From: Chondrosia reniformis
Taxonomy: Eukaryota; Porifera; Demospongiae; Chondrillida; Chondrillidae
Reading direction: 5' to 3'
Assembly (NCBI GenBank): GCA_947172415.1
Contig: OX359200.1
Location: 374,501-438,500 of the forward strand
Length of the DNA: 64,000 bases
Shown here: positions 24,901 to 33,979 of the stretch, in pieces
Position numbering within the stretch: the stretch's first letter is position 1
Layout: every line of letters starts with the position of its first letter
Notes under the pieces: generated by a model
What the model was told of the DNA's origin: nothing
What the model saw: only the letters and a program-made list of their open reading frames with translations
Database searches by the model: none
Program-made: the position numbers and the translations under genes

Positions 24901-27900
24901 AGGTGTTGAAAGTAGGGGAGGTGTCACTTTTCTTTCTTTTTCTTTTTTTCTTTACTGCCTGGAGGTGAGCCCTGGCCATCCCATTGCTTTGTAATCCGTA
25001 CTTCCAGCACACCCTATAATATGTACTGTCTTCCGCCTGTGAATCACAATCAGAGACCAAGGCACTCTTGGCTATGTAGTGGTTGTCATGGTGATGTAAT
25101 TTGGTCGTCATGGTGATAACACGGGTGTATCTGTTCACTTTAGCCACTTGCACCAGAGCAGTTCTCACAAAAGACTCTCTCCCAGTTTCTGGTCAGTGTT
25201 TCTAGGGGAAATGTCAAAGTGAGTTAAAACATTGTGAATCATGGTCAAATGATCACCATGGTAACTGAAGCTTGTATCAAAGTGTTCTCTTAATGCTCCA
25301 CCTCTAGGCCAGTGGAGGGCTCTCAGTAATAGACAGAGTCTTGCATGTAAGTGCATGATAAGTTTCCATGACAACTCTGTTACCATGGCCGTTTTACTGA
25401 TTGGACCATTTAAAAGAGTTGTTTCACTCAATCCTTTTAAAAGCATGGTACATTTAAAGGTACACACACATATATAAGCAATTTACCAGAGTGATGGTTC
25501 ATTTAGAAGTTCCCCCAGGGGGGTGGGGTGGGGTTGTATGGAGGTGGGATACACAATTGATGGAGTGCAATGAATATGGAGGTTGCATAAGCTTACTATT
25601 CAAGTGGAGTGAAGTGTGTTCAAAGTCTCTCCTCATTTCTCTGAGATGGCCTGGAAAGATAATTATGTGATGGGCTCTACATTTGGCTGATAGGAAATAA
25701 TGAGTGTAACAAACTAAGAATATCTGATATAGTAGTGCAACGAAGTGTAGACATTAGAGTGGCAAGATGTATGTAGCAATAAGACTTGCCATGTGAGCAT
25801 AGAGATTTCTTCTAATAACATCTTTGAGATGAACCACCTCAAAGATGTTATATAAAGACATAGATGTAAGCACCACTTTTATTTTAAAATAATTGTGGTT
25901 ATCCTTATCTATCTGCAGTTTATTAGAGTGGTCTATGGAGGCTTCCATGTGAGTTAACACATAATAAAATTATCATATGTATGTTCTTCTTGAACTTAAC
26001 AGTGAACATGGACACACACATTATTAGTTACCACCTTCCAAAAGAGAGACAAATATGGAAGTCCTGTTGCTAGGGTTTGCCCACCCTTGGTGACCTTTAA
26101 TGATAATCATTGGATTTTTAATGATATTCATGATATTTTAATGATATTCATTTTGCCTTTTAATTTTCCTTGAGACCCCTTGAACCCTTGTAATAATTGT
26201 CATGCCTGCAAGTAGACAATAAGTATCCCTTCATTCTCAGCTACAAACCCCTTCAGCTACAAACCCCTTCAGCTACAAACCCCTTCACCTACTAACCCCT
26301 TCACCTACAAACCCCTTCAGCTACAAACCCCTTCACCTACTAACCCCTTCACCTACAAACCCCTTCACCTACAAACCCCTTCACCTACAAACCCCTTCAC
26401 CTACAAACCCCTTCACCTACAAACCCCTTCACCTACAAACCCCTTCAGCTACAAACCCCTTCAGCTACAAGCTCATTCTCAGCTACAAACCCCTTCAGCT
26501 ACAAGCTCATTCTCAGCTACAAACCCCTTCAGCTACAAGCTCATTCTCAGCTACAAACCCCTTCAGCTACAAGCTCATTCTCAGCTACAAACCCCTTCGG
26601 CTACAAGCTCATTCTCAGCTACAAACCCCTTCAGCTACAAGCAAAAATCCTTAATTTTAGAAGTTTCTAATAATTTGAACTAGTTGTTATTAATGTTGCT
26701 GGTGGGAGTGGCTTAGTGCTGGTGGGAGTGGCTTACTGTTGAAAGGTTTGTATTTTAGTAGGGTAATCAAAAACCACTTAGGAGGGAGACCATGTTGGCC
26801 CCACAGTGACTGTTCTCATAGTTAAGTTGTAACTAAGACATAAACTAGGATAAACCAGTTTAAGTTTCCTAAACTTGGGGACTTTTTCACATATGCTTTG
26901 TCAATGGTTTCCTTGCTTGTGGTTAAACCCAAGGAAACATCATCGTACACTGTATTGACCTAAATCCTCCAATTCTCACAATTAACTGTGTTGAACTCCA
27001 TGTACACAGTTTGTTCTCTGTTGCTATGGCAACCAACTGGTTACTCCTGGAGAGAAGAAGAGAAGTAGAAGGAGAAAATACTTGTCTCCTCATCCAAAAC
27101 TCTCGTTAGGTTTAGTTCCCTATTAGGCCTTTACTCTAAAGTAGATGTAATGTATAAGAAAAATGGTGTGTTAGATTATTCATGGTACAAAAATATTTAT
27201 TCTGTCTGTTATGTGTGTGTCTATGTATGAAAAATCTAATATACCATTTTCCTACATGCTGTGCCTATTCTGTAAAAAGAGCCTATAGGGGAACTAAACC
27301 TGAAGAGAGCTTTGGATGAAGATACAGGAGTCTTTTCTTTCTTCTTTTCCTTTCTTTCATCTTCTTCTCCACTGGGTATGTATGTATGCATGCAAAAATA
27401 TGAAATTAGAGAAGAGCTGAGTTGTAGTTTCTAATCCCAAATGTATACAGTACAGTGACCTATTGAGAAACCTTTCTTTCTTTGAAGAGATCCTCTCTGA
27501 TCAATTAAGAGGGCTTCCCTCTAGACAGATTCCTTGGAAAGTTTCAATGGACTTGCTTCACAAAGCTTCACCTCCCAATAAGCACATTCACTAGTTCTTC
27601 CTCATTAAACCAACTGAATAGTGCATCTGAACTCGCCATTTCACTGGATTGGCTCCAAACACTGGTTACATTCTTATCACCTTCTACTCTGGCCTCTTCT
27701 GAATTTGTGAAGCAAAATAAGTTTATAATGTCATCAAAGAAGTGACATATAGTATAGCATAGTTCTTAATAGAAGTAGAAAGGGGAGGGGTCATGGGAGG
27801 GGCCTTTGAGGTTCTTAGATTTCCCATTTCAAAAGATGTTTCTTCCTATTCTTCGCCAAATTTCCCATCGCTTCCACTTTTCATGTCTCCTTCATCTCAG

Positions 27901-30031
27901 CTAATTGGCATGTGTTGTTAAGTAACAAGCATGACCGACTCTCCGTGACTGACCAGCTGTGACTGGCTCTCTGTGACTGTTAGGACACTGAAAGGTGGAC
28001 TTTTGGACTTGACAATTTTCAATCAATTGACCCCATGTATACTTAAAAGAAGGAAATTCATTCCTTAGAAAATATTCCATGACCTAGCATCTTTCACTTT
28101 TCACCAGCAAACCTTGTTTGTGTACTGGCCTCGTAGTTCATAATCACTCAACAAGATTTAAGTAAAACATTCCTCATTTAGGAAACTTTTACTACAAAAT
28201 TCAATGTCTCTACTGGATCTCATTAGTAAAGTATATAAAGTGGAGCGCTCCCTGCACCTCAAATTCACCTAACTTTAAAGTTTAATGGCTTATGGTCAGT
28301 AGAACTTAACTGGCCCCTCCCTTGTACTTGTCCCTTTTGTAATCCTTCTCAAGTAGACTGAAGATAATTCTGTTTTCTTACTTGTTTGTGACAATTTATT
28401 GAAGAGGCAACTGTAGTAGGTAATTCAGCTTCTCAGATGGCTTGAATTGACCTGCACCAACTAATCTACTAGGTACACTTAACCCTTGAAGCTTTATTAC
28501 CTTGAGTCATTTCTGTGTATGAGAATGATGACTCATCTAAGTTAGGGTCTTTGAATCAAGACAGGTGTGGTAAAGAAGAAGAAAATCCTCACCCCAAGCT
28601 CTATACTTCACCTGCTAATATAAATGTGATTAAGTCATAGGTGAAATGGTGTCAGAAATAATTCACTGATTTGGTAATTTAACTGAGCACTTACTATTAT
28701 TATATATTATTAAATGTATAGTGATTATCAGGTGATTCTATTTAAAATTCAAGGACTATAGATCAATATTTCAATCCTAGGGTATTCTTTGATGTATTTG
28801 ATGTAGACATTACAGCTGATAATCAGGTAATATAAACCAATTTACACATTAAGATTGCTAAATGTAAGCATGTAAGATATTCATTCTATACATTACTTAA
28901 TTGTACAAAGAGTTACTATACATTGGGTATATGATATACCCCATGCCATTCCTAAGTTATGAATATCATTAGCTGAGGAGGTGGACAAGGAGACAATTAA
29001 ACAAAGATTCTTTGGATGAGAATGCATACATATAGGCTCACCTTACTGGAGTGTAGAGACTGAGTGACCATAGCACAGCGGAGCTCAGAGTACATTTTGT
29101 TCACCTGTACTATAGCAGTAGACATTGCACTAACAGCAGTCATGGCAGAACCTCTTGAGGTCACTGCAGGACAACTGAACAATTATGAATCTCAGCATAG
29201 GAGGCCACACTGGGTTGAAAAAGTGCTAAAGGAAGGATTTATATTAGTTCAAAGGTTAACTCAATATTGCTTTCCTAGGTTGAATGATATGGGTGGTCTC
29301 TCTGTGGACCTGTATCATCATTTGTGCAGGGTCCTGACCACATCAAAGGAACCCATTTGTGTCCATCAATGCAGGGTCAACGGTTTCCTAACCTACTAAT
29401 AAGGTCTAATTTGCACAGTCATTGAGGCTAGTCTCAGGCTATAGGTTTTAGCATTTCATCTTTATTGGCCTCTAATTGAGAATCTGTTTTGTAATTTTTA
29501 ATATAAAGTTAAGGAAGGTTTTGTGGGATAGTATATATCTTAATTGTGTACATTAACCTAATGTCTCTGTTAATTCATTAACCTTAAACTAAGTACAATC
29601 TTATGTCGCCTTTTTTAGTTTTAATACACTATTCATGAAAGATCTCCTAATTCATAACGTTTATACCTGTTCATTCTCATTCAAACATTTCATCATATTG
29701 TAGACATTCAAACAGCACAGGAATACATTCCAAAAGCACTTTTCAACAGTAACCCTCAAAGTGTTCTCTTCCCGTCCTGCAGGCAATGTTGATTCACAAA
29801 CCAATCCTTTCAATTGTTGCAATTGCCATGTGTGCAGCTGGAGTATATTTATACTTGTGTGGTCCTCGCTCTCAGCGGAGAGCAATGAATGATGCTGGAC
29901 GTCTTGTTAGGAAAGAACTTAGGAGGAGAGGACATCTAAAGAGATCTGAAAATCAAGAAAGAAGGAAAGAGACAAATGATGAAGAAACAGAACAAGTGAT
30001 TCATAGAAGACAAGTTCACAATGATAAATAA
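18946..30031 (+). CDS. TMX3: TMX3-like thioredoxin-related transmembrane protein of the ER
   Basis: Protein-disulfide-isomerase family member anchored in the ER membrane. Exons joined in phase: 18946-18958, 19169-19349, 20157-20229, 20765-20882, 22043-22088, 22894-22974, 23075-23183, 23587-23719, 24141-24248 (3' end uncertain), 24425-24472, 24539-24595, 24659-24725, possibly 28781-28826, and 29783-30031 with the stop. Order of parts: signal peptide (VALLAILLLLQHATG), a linker, a thioredoxin domain with active-site segment FYVPWCEHSQALYP, a region like TMX3 LLKGDLAYNYRGP (here FLKQGIPYNYNDHVT), PDI-like b domains (EEKYIEN, PLLVVLKDS, GKWVDSERF, LPSLLVYDR), then a transmembrane helix (ILSIVAIAMCAAGVYLYLC) and a charged cytosolic tail. 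The second active-site cysteine is Ser (CEHS instead of CGHC), so classical disulfide exchange is probably lost. The exon join after 24248 and the 24.7-29.8 kb part are incomplete: one short exon is missing in my model. The long intron carries minisatellites and repeat copies. Confidence 0.85.
22636..22851. repeat. 108-bp tandem duplication
   Basis: Two near-identical copies, period 108 bp, beginning AAAATGGCAGCTGATAGTGG, inside a TMX3 intron. The low divergence suggests a recent duplication. Confidence 0.9.
23189..23327. repeat. 47-bp tandem repeat, three copies
   Basis: Three copies of a unit starting TGTACAGACATAATGG and containing the palindromic CATATGGCATGCCATATG-like core; starts at 23189, 23236 and 23283. 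It lies in the TMX3 intron directly after the exon ending at 23183. Confidence 0.9.
23878..24092. repeat. tandem duplication with TTAATTGGTTCTCT motif
   Basis: A segment beginning CTCTTTGAG(A/G)TCTCTATTAGG is repeated after about 100 bp. Inside it TTAATTGGTTCTCTGAAAC recurs several times. It is intronic in TMX3. Confidence 0.85.
24890..25467 (-). other. unrecognised coding-like minus-strand frames nested in TMX3 intron
   Basis: Two adjacent open stretches, 25467-25165 and roughly 25197-24890, lie in different frames and overlap slightly. Together they encode about 190 residues of mixed composition (for example ALREHFDTSFSYHGDHLT and GRESFVRTALVQVAKVNRY). A splice acceptor-like CATTTCCCCTAG sits between them. 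They could be two exons of a nested gene, a frameshifted pseudogene, or chance. I do not recognise a family. Confidence 0.2.
25815..25851. repeat. short fold-back related to the CTCAAAGAT MITE family
   Basis: Inverted arms ATAACATCTTTGAG and CTCAAAGATGTTAT around a short loop; the arms resemble the termini of the element at 60360-60545. Confidence 0.6.
26228..26642. repeat. 15-bp minisatellite
   Basis: A long array of CCTTCACCTACAAAC / CCTTCAGCTACAAAC units (period about 15 bp). It changes at 26461 to a compound unit alternating with AGCTCATTCTC. It is intronic in TMX3. Confidence 0.95.
27020..27033. promoter_or_regulatory. RFX X-box-like site
   Basis: GTTGCTATGGCAAC fits the X-box consensus with one non-palindromic base. 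It is located in a TMX3 intron. Confidence 0.3.
27060..27150 (-). repeat. dispersed SINE-like repeat, fragment
   Basis: Reverse orientation copy with GGTTTAGTTCCCTATTAGG and the AG-rich run; it stands just before a plus-strand copy. Confidence 0.65.
27224..27378 (+). repeat. dispersed SINE-like repeat, copy 2
   Basis: Near-identical to the copy at 8355-8515 from the AAAATCTAATATACCATTTT block through CTTCTCCACTGGG. The high similarity suggests recent mobility. Confidence 0.8.
27400..29780. other. long TMX3 intron sequence
   Basis: Mostly AT-rich non-coding sequence. A possible short TMX3 exon lies at 28781-28826: frame VFFDVFDVDITADNQ, good acceptor TCAATCCTAG and donor CAG|GTAATA. It aligns loosely with the TMX3 segment just before the transmembrane region. 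No other gene was recognised. Confidence 0.4.
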
Positions 30032-30307
30032 GAGTTTTTAGGTGATATTAATAATTTATGCAATATACTGTATTAAAAAGATTTGTCTTATGCTGCAGTT
30101 GTGGAAGATAAGGGACAAAATAAGATTTCTTATGATTGAATTTGCAAAGTATTTTTTTAGGTGGCTTCGGGTCAGTAGATGGACTAGTACTATTTTACTC
30201 AATACCCATATTCTTACCGCATCCTGCTGTATATGACATCATACCAGCGCTGGGTCACTGATATAATATACACAATGTTCAATCAACTGCATTATTGTGT
30301 TAGTACG

Positions 30308-33300
30308 ATGGCAAGTAGGAGAGTTCTTCAGCCGAAAAATAGTAATCTAAGTACTAAATCGTGGTCGAAAAGCTGCGAAGATTTAGATAAGATTTATGAA
30401 GATGGACCTGCGTGTGCCATTTGTGGAGATGTTGCTTTGAAGTCTCATTTCGGAGTGTTGAGCTGTGAAGCTTGTGGGAGCTTCTTTAGACGATACGCTA
30501 GGACGGAGGATCCTTTCGTGTGTTTTTCAGGAGGAGACTGCATAGTTACGAAGCGTACCCGGAACAAGTGCAAGCACTGTCGACTTGAGAAGTGTATCAG
30601 CAAAGGAATGATGAAGGAAGGTGAGACCATAGTTCTGGAACATATATTTAATCGACTGATTTTAGACAATTATACAGCTGGGGTAATTTTGAAAGAAATT
30701 ATTCGTGAAAGATTTCAAGTAACTGTCATGCATGTATTTTATATATAATTAGTTGATGATTACTGAACTACAGCAACAGTAATTTAAGTGTATATATTAT
30801 AATGAAGAACTGGTCGAGAATAATAATATCTTACATGCATAGTAATATAGATAGATAGATAGATAGATTTAAAAGCTCTAAAATGTAGCAACGCATAAAA
30901 ATCTAATTGTCAGTAATATTATGTAGTCTCATCCAAGATACCAGTTAGATGAGCTTTGCGCAATTAAATGTTAGCCATGTATAATAATATAATGCTGTAT
31001 GTAAGCTTAAATTTATTAATAATTTATCATCTGTGTTTAAAATTCTGGCAACATAAAACATCCTTTCCAATATCTTTGTTATGCTATCTATAGATATTAC
31101 TGAACTAAAGGAGATAACAATACAGGTAGATAGATACATTTGGACTTTGACCTTTTGGGTGCATAGGTCCAGCTATTATATTATTAATCGCCCACCATTT
31201 TTGAGTGTGATGTAATCCCAGGTCAGCCCACAGGACCTCACAGGTTCATGTACTCTACCTTTGAAGTTTTAGTGAATTATATGATACCTGAAAGTTGATC
31301 CTCTCTGGCCACGCCCCTATTCCCTTGGAAACCACGCCCCCTCACCCTGGACTGATTCTTGTTGCCTCTAAATAGGTGGTCCCTATAGAGTACTGAAGTA
31401 CCCCCTCCATTCCACAAGCTGCACTCTATGTGTTATAATTGGTTAGTACTAGTTGAATTTTACAAGTTTAATTGAATCAGATCCATAATATGCAAGTATA
31501 AAGTACAGTATGGTATTATAGCACATTAATATCAGTACCAGATGGACAGTGAAAGTATTTACACTATAATGAACTACTCAGTCAATGCATATTATTATGT
31601 ATATTTGGAATTCCTTCTAATTTATCTGATAGCTGTAAACAGCACCTCAAACACAACCTTAGAGGTTCTAATGACACCCTTTGACCTCTGGATGTGTATA
31701 ATCATAGTGATAATCCAACCACAAAAACAGGAAAGATTCTATTTGCCACCTTCCTTTAATGGAGGTAGAAAGTTGTTAACTGAGTCTTAGGTTTATAAAC
31801 AGGTCTTTGTGGTAAGGCATACCAATCAACCTTGACCTTACTCTCTCCTCTCCCTGATAGCCGTGAAGGACACATCAAGACCAGCTGTCAGGGAATTTCA
31901 GAGACAAGCCCCACTACCAGCCCAGCCGATGATGGTTGCTCCTATCCGCTACATACTCACAGGCCCCACTGCAACTCCTGTTCCTGTAATGCCTTATAAT
32001 GGACAGATGCATCAATTTGGAGTGTATCATGATGGCATGATCCCTAATACACAGTATGTTCCTGTGAATGCTCCCCAGTATGTTCCTCAGGTAGCCCCTA
32101 CTGAACATGGCCGCCTGCCACAAGTCCTAACAAATGGAAATATACCACTTTCCAACCCCCATATTGCTAGAAATGGTTCTTCTCCCACCGAACTAGACCA
32201 ACAGCAGAGGAGACTTGAAGAAGAAAGGTCTCCAACTCCTCCCTCAGTGTCAGGTCCCAACAGTCCATCTGGTACTGGCTCAACACCATACATGTATCCT
32301 GCTCCGCTGTCTCCTACTAGTTCTGCAGCCTCTGATGGAAAGAAACCATCTATTGCACAATCAACAGAGCCTGTGACCTCTTTGGGTGCCTCTGCCTTTC
32401 CCTTAAATTCTTCATCTAACCATGAAAACAAGCCTCCAAGAGGAGATAACCCATCAACAGTGTCTGGTCCTGATGTTCCTCTGCCACTCTTAGATTTAGA
32501 CTATCTCATCCAGAAACATGATGAGGCTTTGCAGTTTTCTACACCATCAGTTCCATCAGGTGATGGTGTATCATTAGATGTCATTACCAAAGGAGGTACT
32601 AAGTCTATTCTTGCTTTTGTTACTTGGCTAAAGAATGTGAAAGGCTTCACCATTCTACCTCGCCTGGTTAGGATGACTATCTTTAAGCATTGCTGGATGG
32701 ATCAGTGCCTACTCAATGTTATTTATAGAACATTTATACAGGGCTCAAAGGAAGATAGGATTGTGACTAGTGCTGGATTTGAAGTCAATGCGGGAGACGT
32801 TAAGCATTCACTATTGGCCTACACTTTTGGACGGATTGCTAAAGAAATTATCCCAATATATCGAGATCTTGAATTGGACTACAAGGAGTTGATTTGTTTA
32901 CGTCTCTTGCTCTTGTTTGATCCTGGTAAGTCACTACAGTGACAGTAGCTTTAAAACATACTAGCTAACCACTATATAGGAGAATGTTTGATCTTTAAAA
33001 ATATATTCCTGGTAGTTATTTACTTTCTTTTCTCCTATATAGCTCCATGATTATTGTACATGGACAACTTAGGCCTTTTATAATAGTTATACAATGCAAT
33101 ATCCTGTCAATAACTCAGTAAATGCCTAAAAGCTTGTGAAAAGCCTAGGGGTGGAGTGTATAACTTACTTGTATCTATACGGCCATCCCTACTTAGAGAA
33201 TACTGCCGTACTCTCTGATAGGCAAACTTCATTTTATGTTTATTCTGGTAGAAATCCCTAATTTGGACCTCGGTGCTAAGGACACAGTACGAAACACTCA

Positions 33301-33496
33301 AGAACAAGTTCTACTAGTCCTTGAAGATCACTGCAATTCCAAAATGCCAACTAACATGCAGAGATTTAGTAAACTGCTTCTTTCACTATCCCTTTCTAAA
33401 GGAGTTACGCAAGAGGCAATCCAGGAGTTGGAAATCAGAAAGGCCTTACAGTCGGCAAAAATTGATAATGATATGTTCGCTAACCTTGAAATTTGA
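30308..33496 (+). CDS. NR-B: nuclear receptor of the palindromic cluster
   Basis: Three coding exons: 30308-30620, 31861-32925, 33252-33496 (540 aa). The ATG at 30308 is chosen because it opens a peptide comparable with the starts of NR-C to NR-E; an in-frame upstream extension lacks similarity. The DNA-binding domain (about residues 36-104) has normal zinc spacing, but its P-box is CEACGS: the Lys that contacts DNA bases in other receptors is Gly. Exon 2 carries a Pro/Ser/Gln-rich hinge and then ligand-binding helices (TWLKNVKGFTILPRLV, CWMDQCLLNVIYRTF, ELDYKELICLRLLLLFDP). Exon 3 (245 nt) carries the last helices (VLLVLEDHCNSKMP, QRFSKLLLSLSLSKG) and a C-terminal helix with QELEIRKAL. Exon 2 and its flanks are almost identical to the inverted copy in NR-E, while exon 1 is only about 70% identical at protein level. 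The exact ligand and DNA target are unknown. Confidence 0.9.
30848..30868. repeat. (GATA)n microsatellite
   Basis: Five tandem ATAG/GATA units in NR-B intron 1. Confidence 0.85.
31141..31153 (-). promoter_or_regulatory. HNF4-type DR1 site in NR-B intron 1
   Basis: The minus strand reads AGGTCA-A-AGTCCA, which contains CAAAGTCCA, the half of the DR1 that favours HNF4-type receptors. Its position in the first intron of a receptor gene would suit auto- or cross-regulation, but this is inference. Confidence 0.4.
31736..32985 (+). repeat. left arm of 1.25-kb inverted duplication (NR-B exon 2 and flanks)
   Basis: From ATTCTATTTGCCACC in intron 1 through exon 2 and about 60 bp of intron 2 (ending CTATATAGGAGAA), this arm is nearly identical in reverse complement to 41048-42296. 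Similarity stops abruptly on both sides. The arm length is 1250 bp against 1249 bp. Confidence 0.9.
32986..33228. mobile_element. probable ~240-bp insertion in NR-B intron 2
   Basis: NR-E intron 2 is only 85 bp and runs straight from TATAGGAGAA to TTTCATTTTTATGTTTATTC. In NR-B the same flanks are separated by about 240 bp of unrelated sequence. Near its left end stands TTCTCCTATATAG (33030-33042), the reverse complement of the flank CTATATAGGAGAA. The type of element is unknown; a deletion in NR-E is the alternative. Confidence 0.5.
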
Positions 33497-33659
33497 CTTT
33501 AAACGTGTACAGTATTTTAGAATCTGAATATTTGAACAAGCATTATCAGCTCTTTTTATTCCTCAAGTTTGATTAATTAATTAGTATTATTGCAGAATAT
33601 TTATGATATTTATGTAAAGAGATATCCATCTGAATCCTAAAAGAAGTGTTTCTAGCTAG

Positions 33660-33722
33660 ACTAAAAGATGAACCATATCAAAGATACGTTTGGTACAGTT
33701 AGAAGAAATCCCTATCATCTAT
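33660..33722. repeat. MITE-family terminal fragment
   Basis: Contains AAAAGATGAACCATATCAAAG and then GTACAGTTAGAAGAAATCCC, matching the right end of the element at 60360-60545. Confidence 0.55.
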
Positions 33723-33890
33723 ATGAAGTTAAAGAGTTATATGTCTATAAATAATATCGATGAGGAAAATCATATACTCTAGACTGTTGGTTAATTTGTT
33801 GGCAAATGTCTAAAATACTAGAAAATACTAGGGAAAAGTGCAGATGCCATTGCCGACCGCTTCGAATGTGCGAATAGGAGAGTAGGTGGT

Positions 33891-33900
33891 ATATATAAAG
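33891..33900 (+). promoter_or_regulatory. TATA box of NR-C
   Basis: ATATATAAAG lies 80 bp upstream of the NR-C ATG in a 480-bp gap after the NR-B stop. Confidence 0.5.
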
Positions 33901-33979
33901 TTAGGTGTCAAGTTCGTATTGCTTTGAAAGTCCAAGTATATAGCTACGTAGTAACCCCGCGCTTATACCACCGTCTAAG

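Noticed and set aside
28972-29020. Short peptide-like stretch (EVDKETIKQRFFG) as TMX3 exon
   Set aside because: No donor follows and the frame stops; not included in the model.
29064-29399. 111-codon plus-strand frame in the TMX3 intron
   Set aside because: No recognisable domain, no supportive splice pattern; treated as chance.
30621-30748. Extension of the NR-B first exon beyond GMMKEG
   Set aside because: Follows a strong GT donor at the same position as in the other receptors; intronic read-through.
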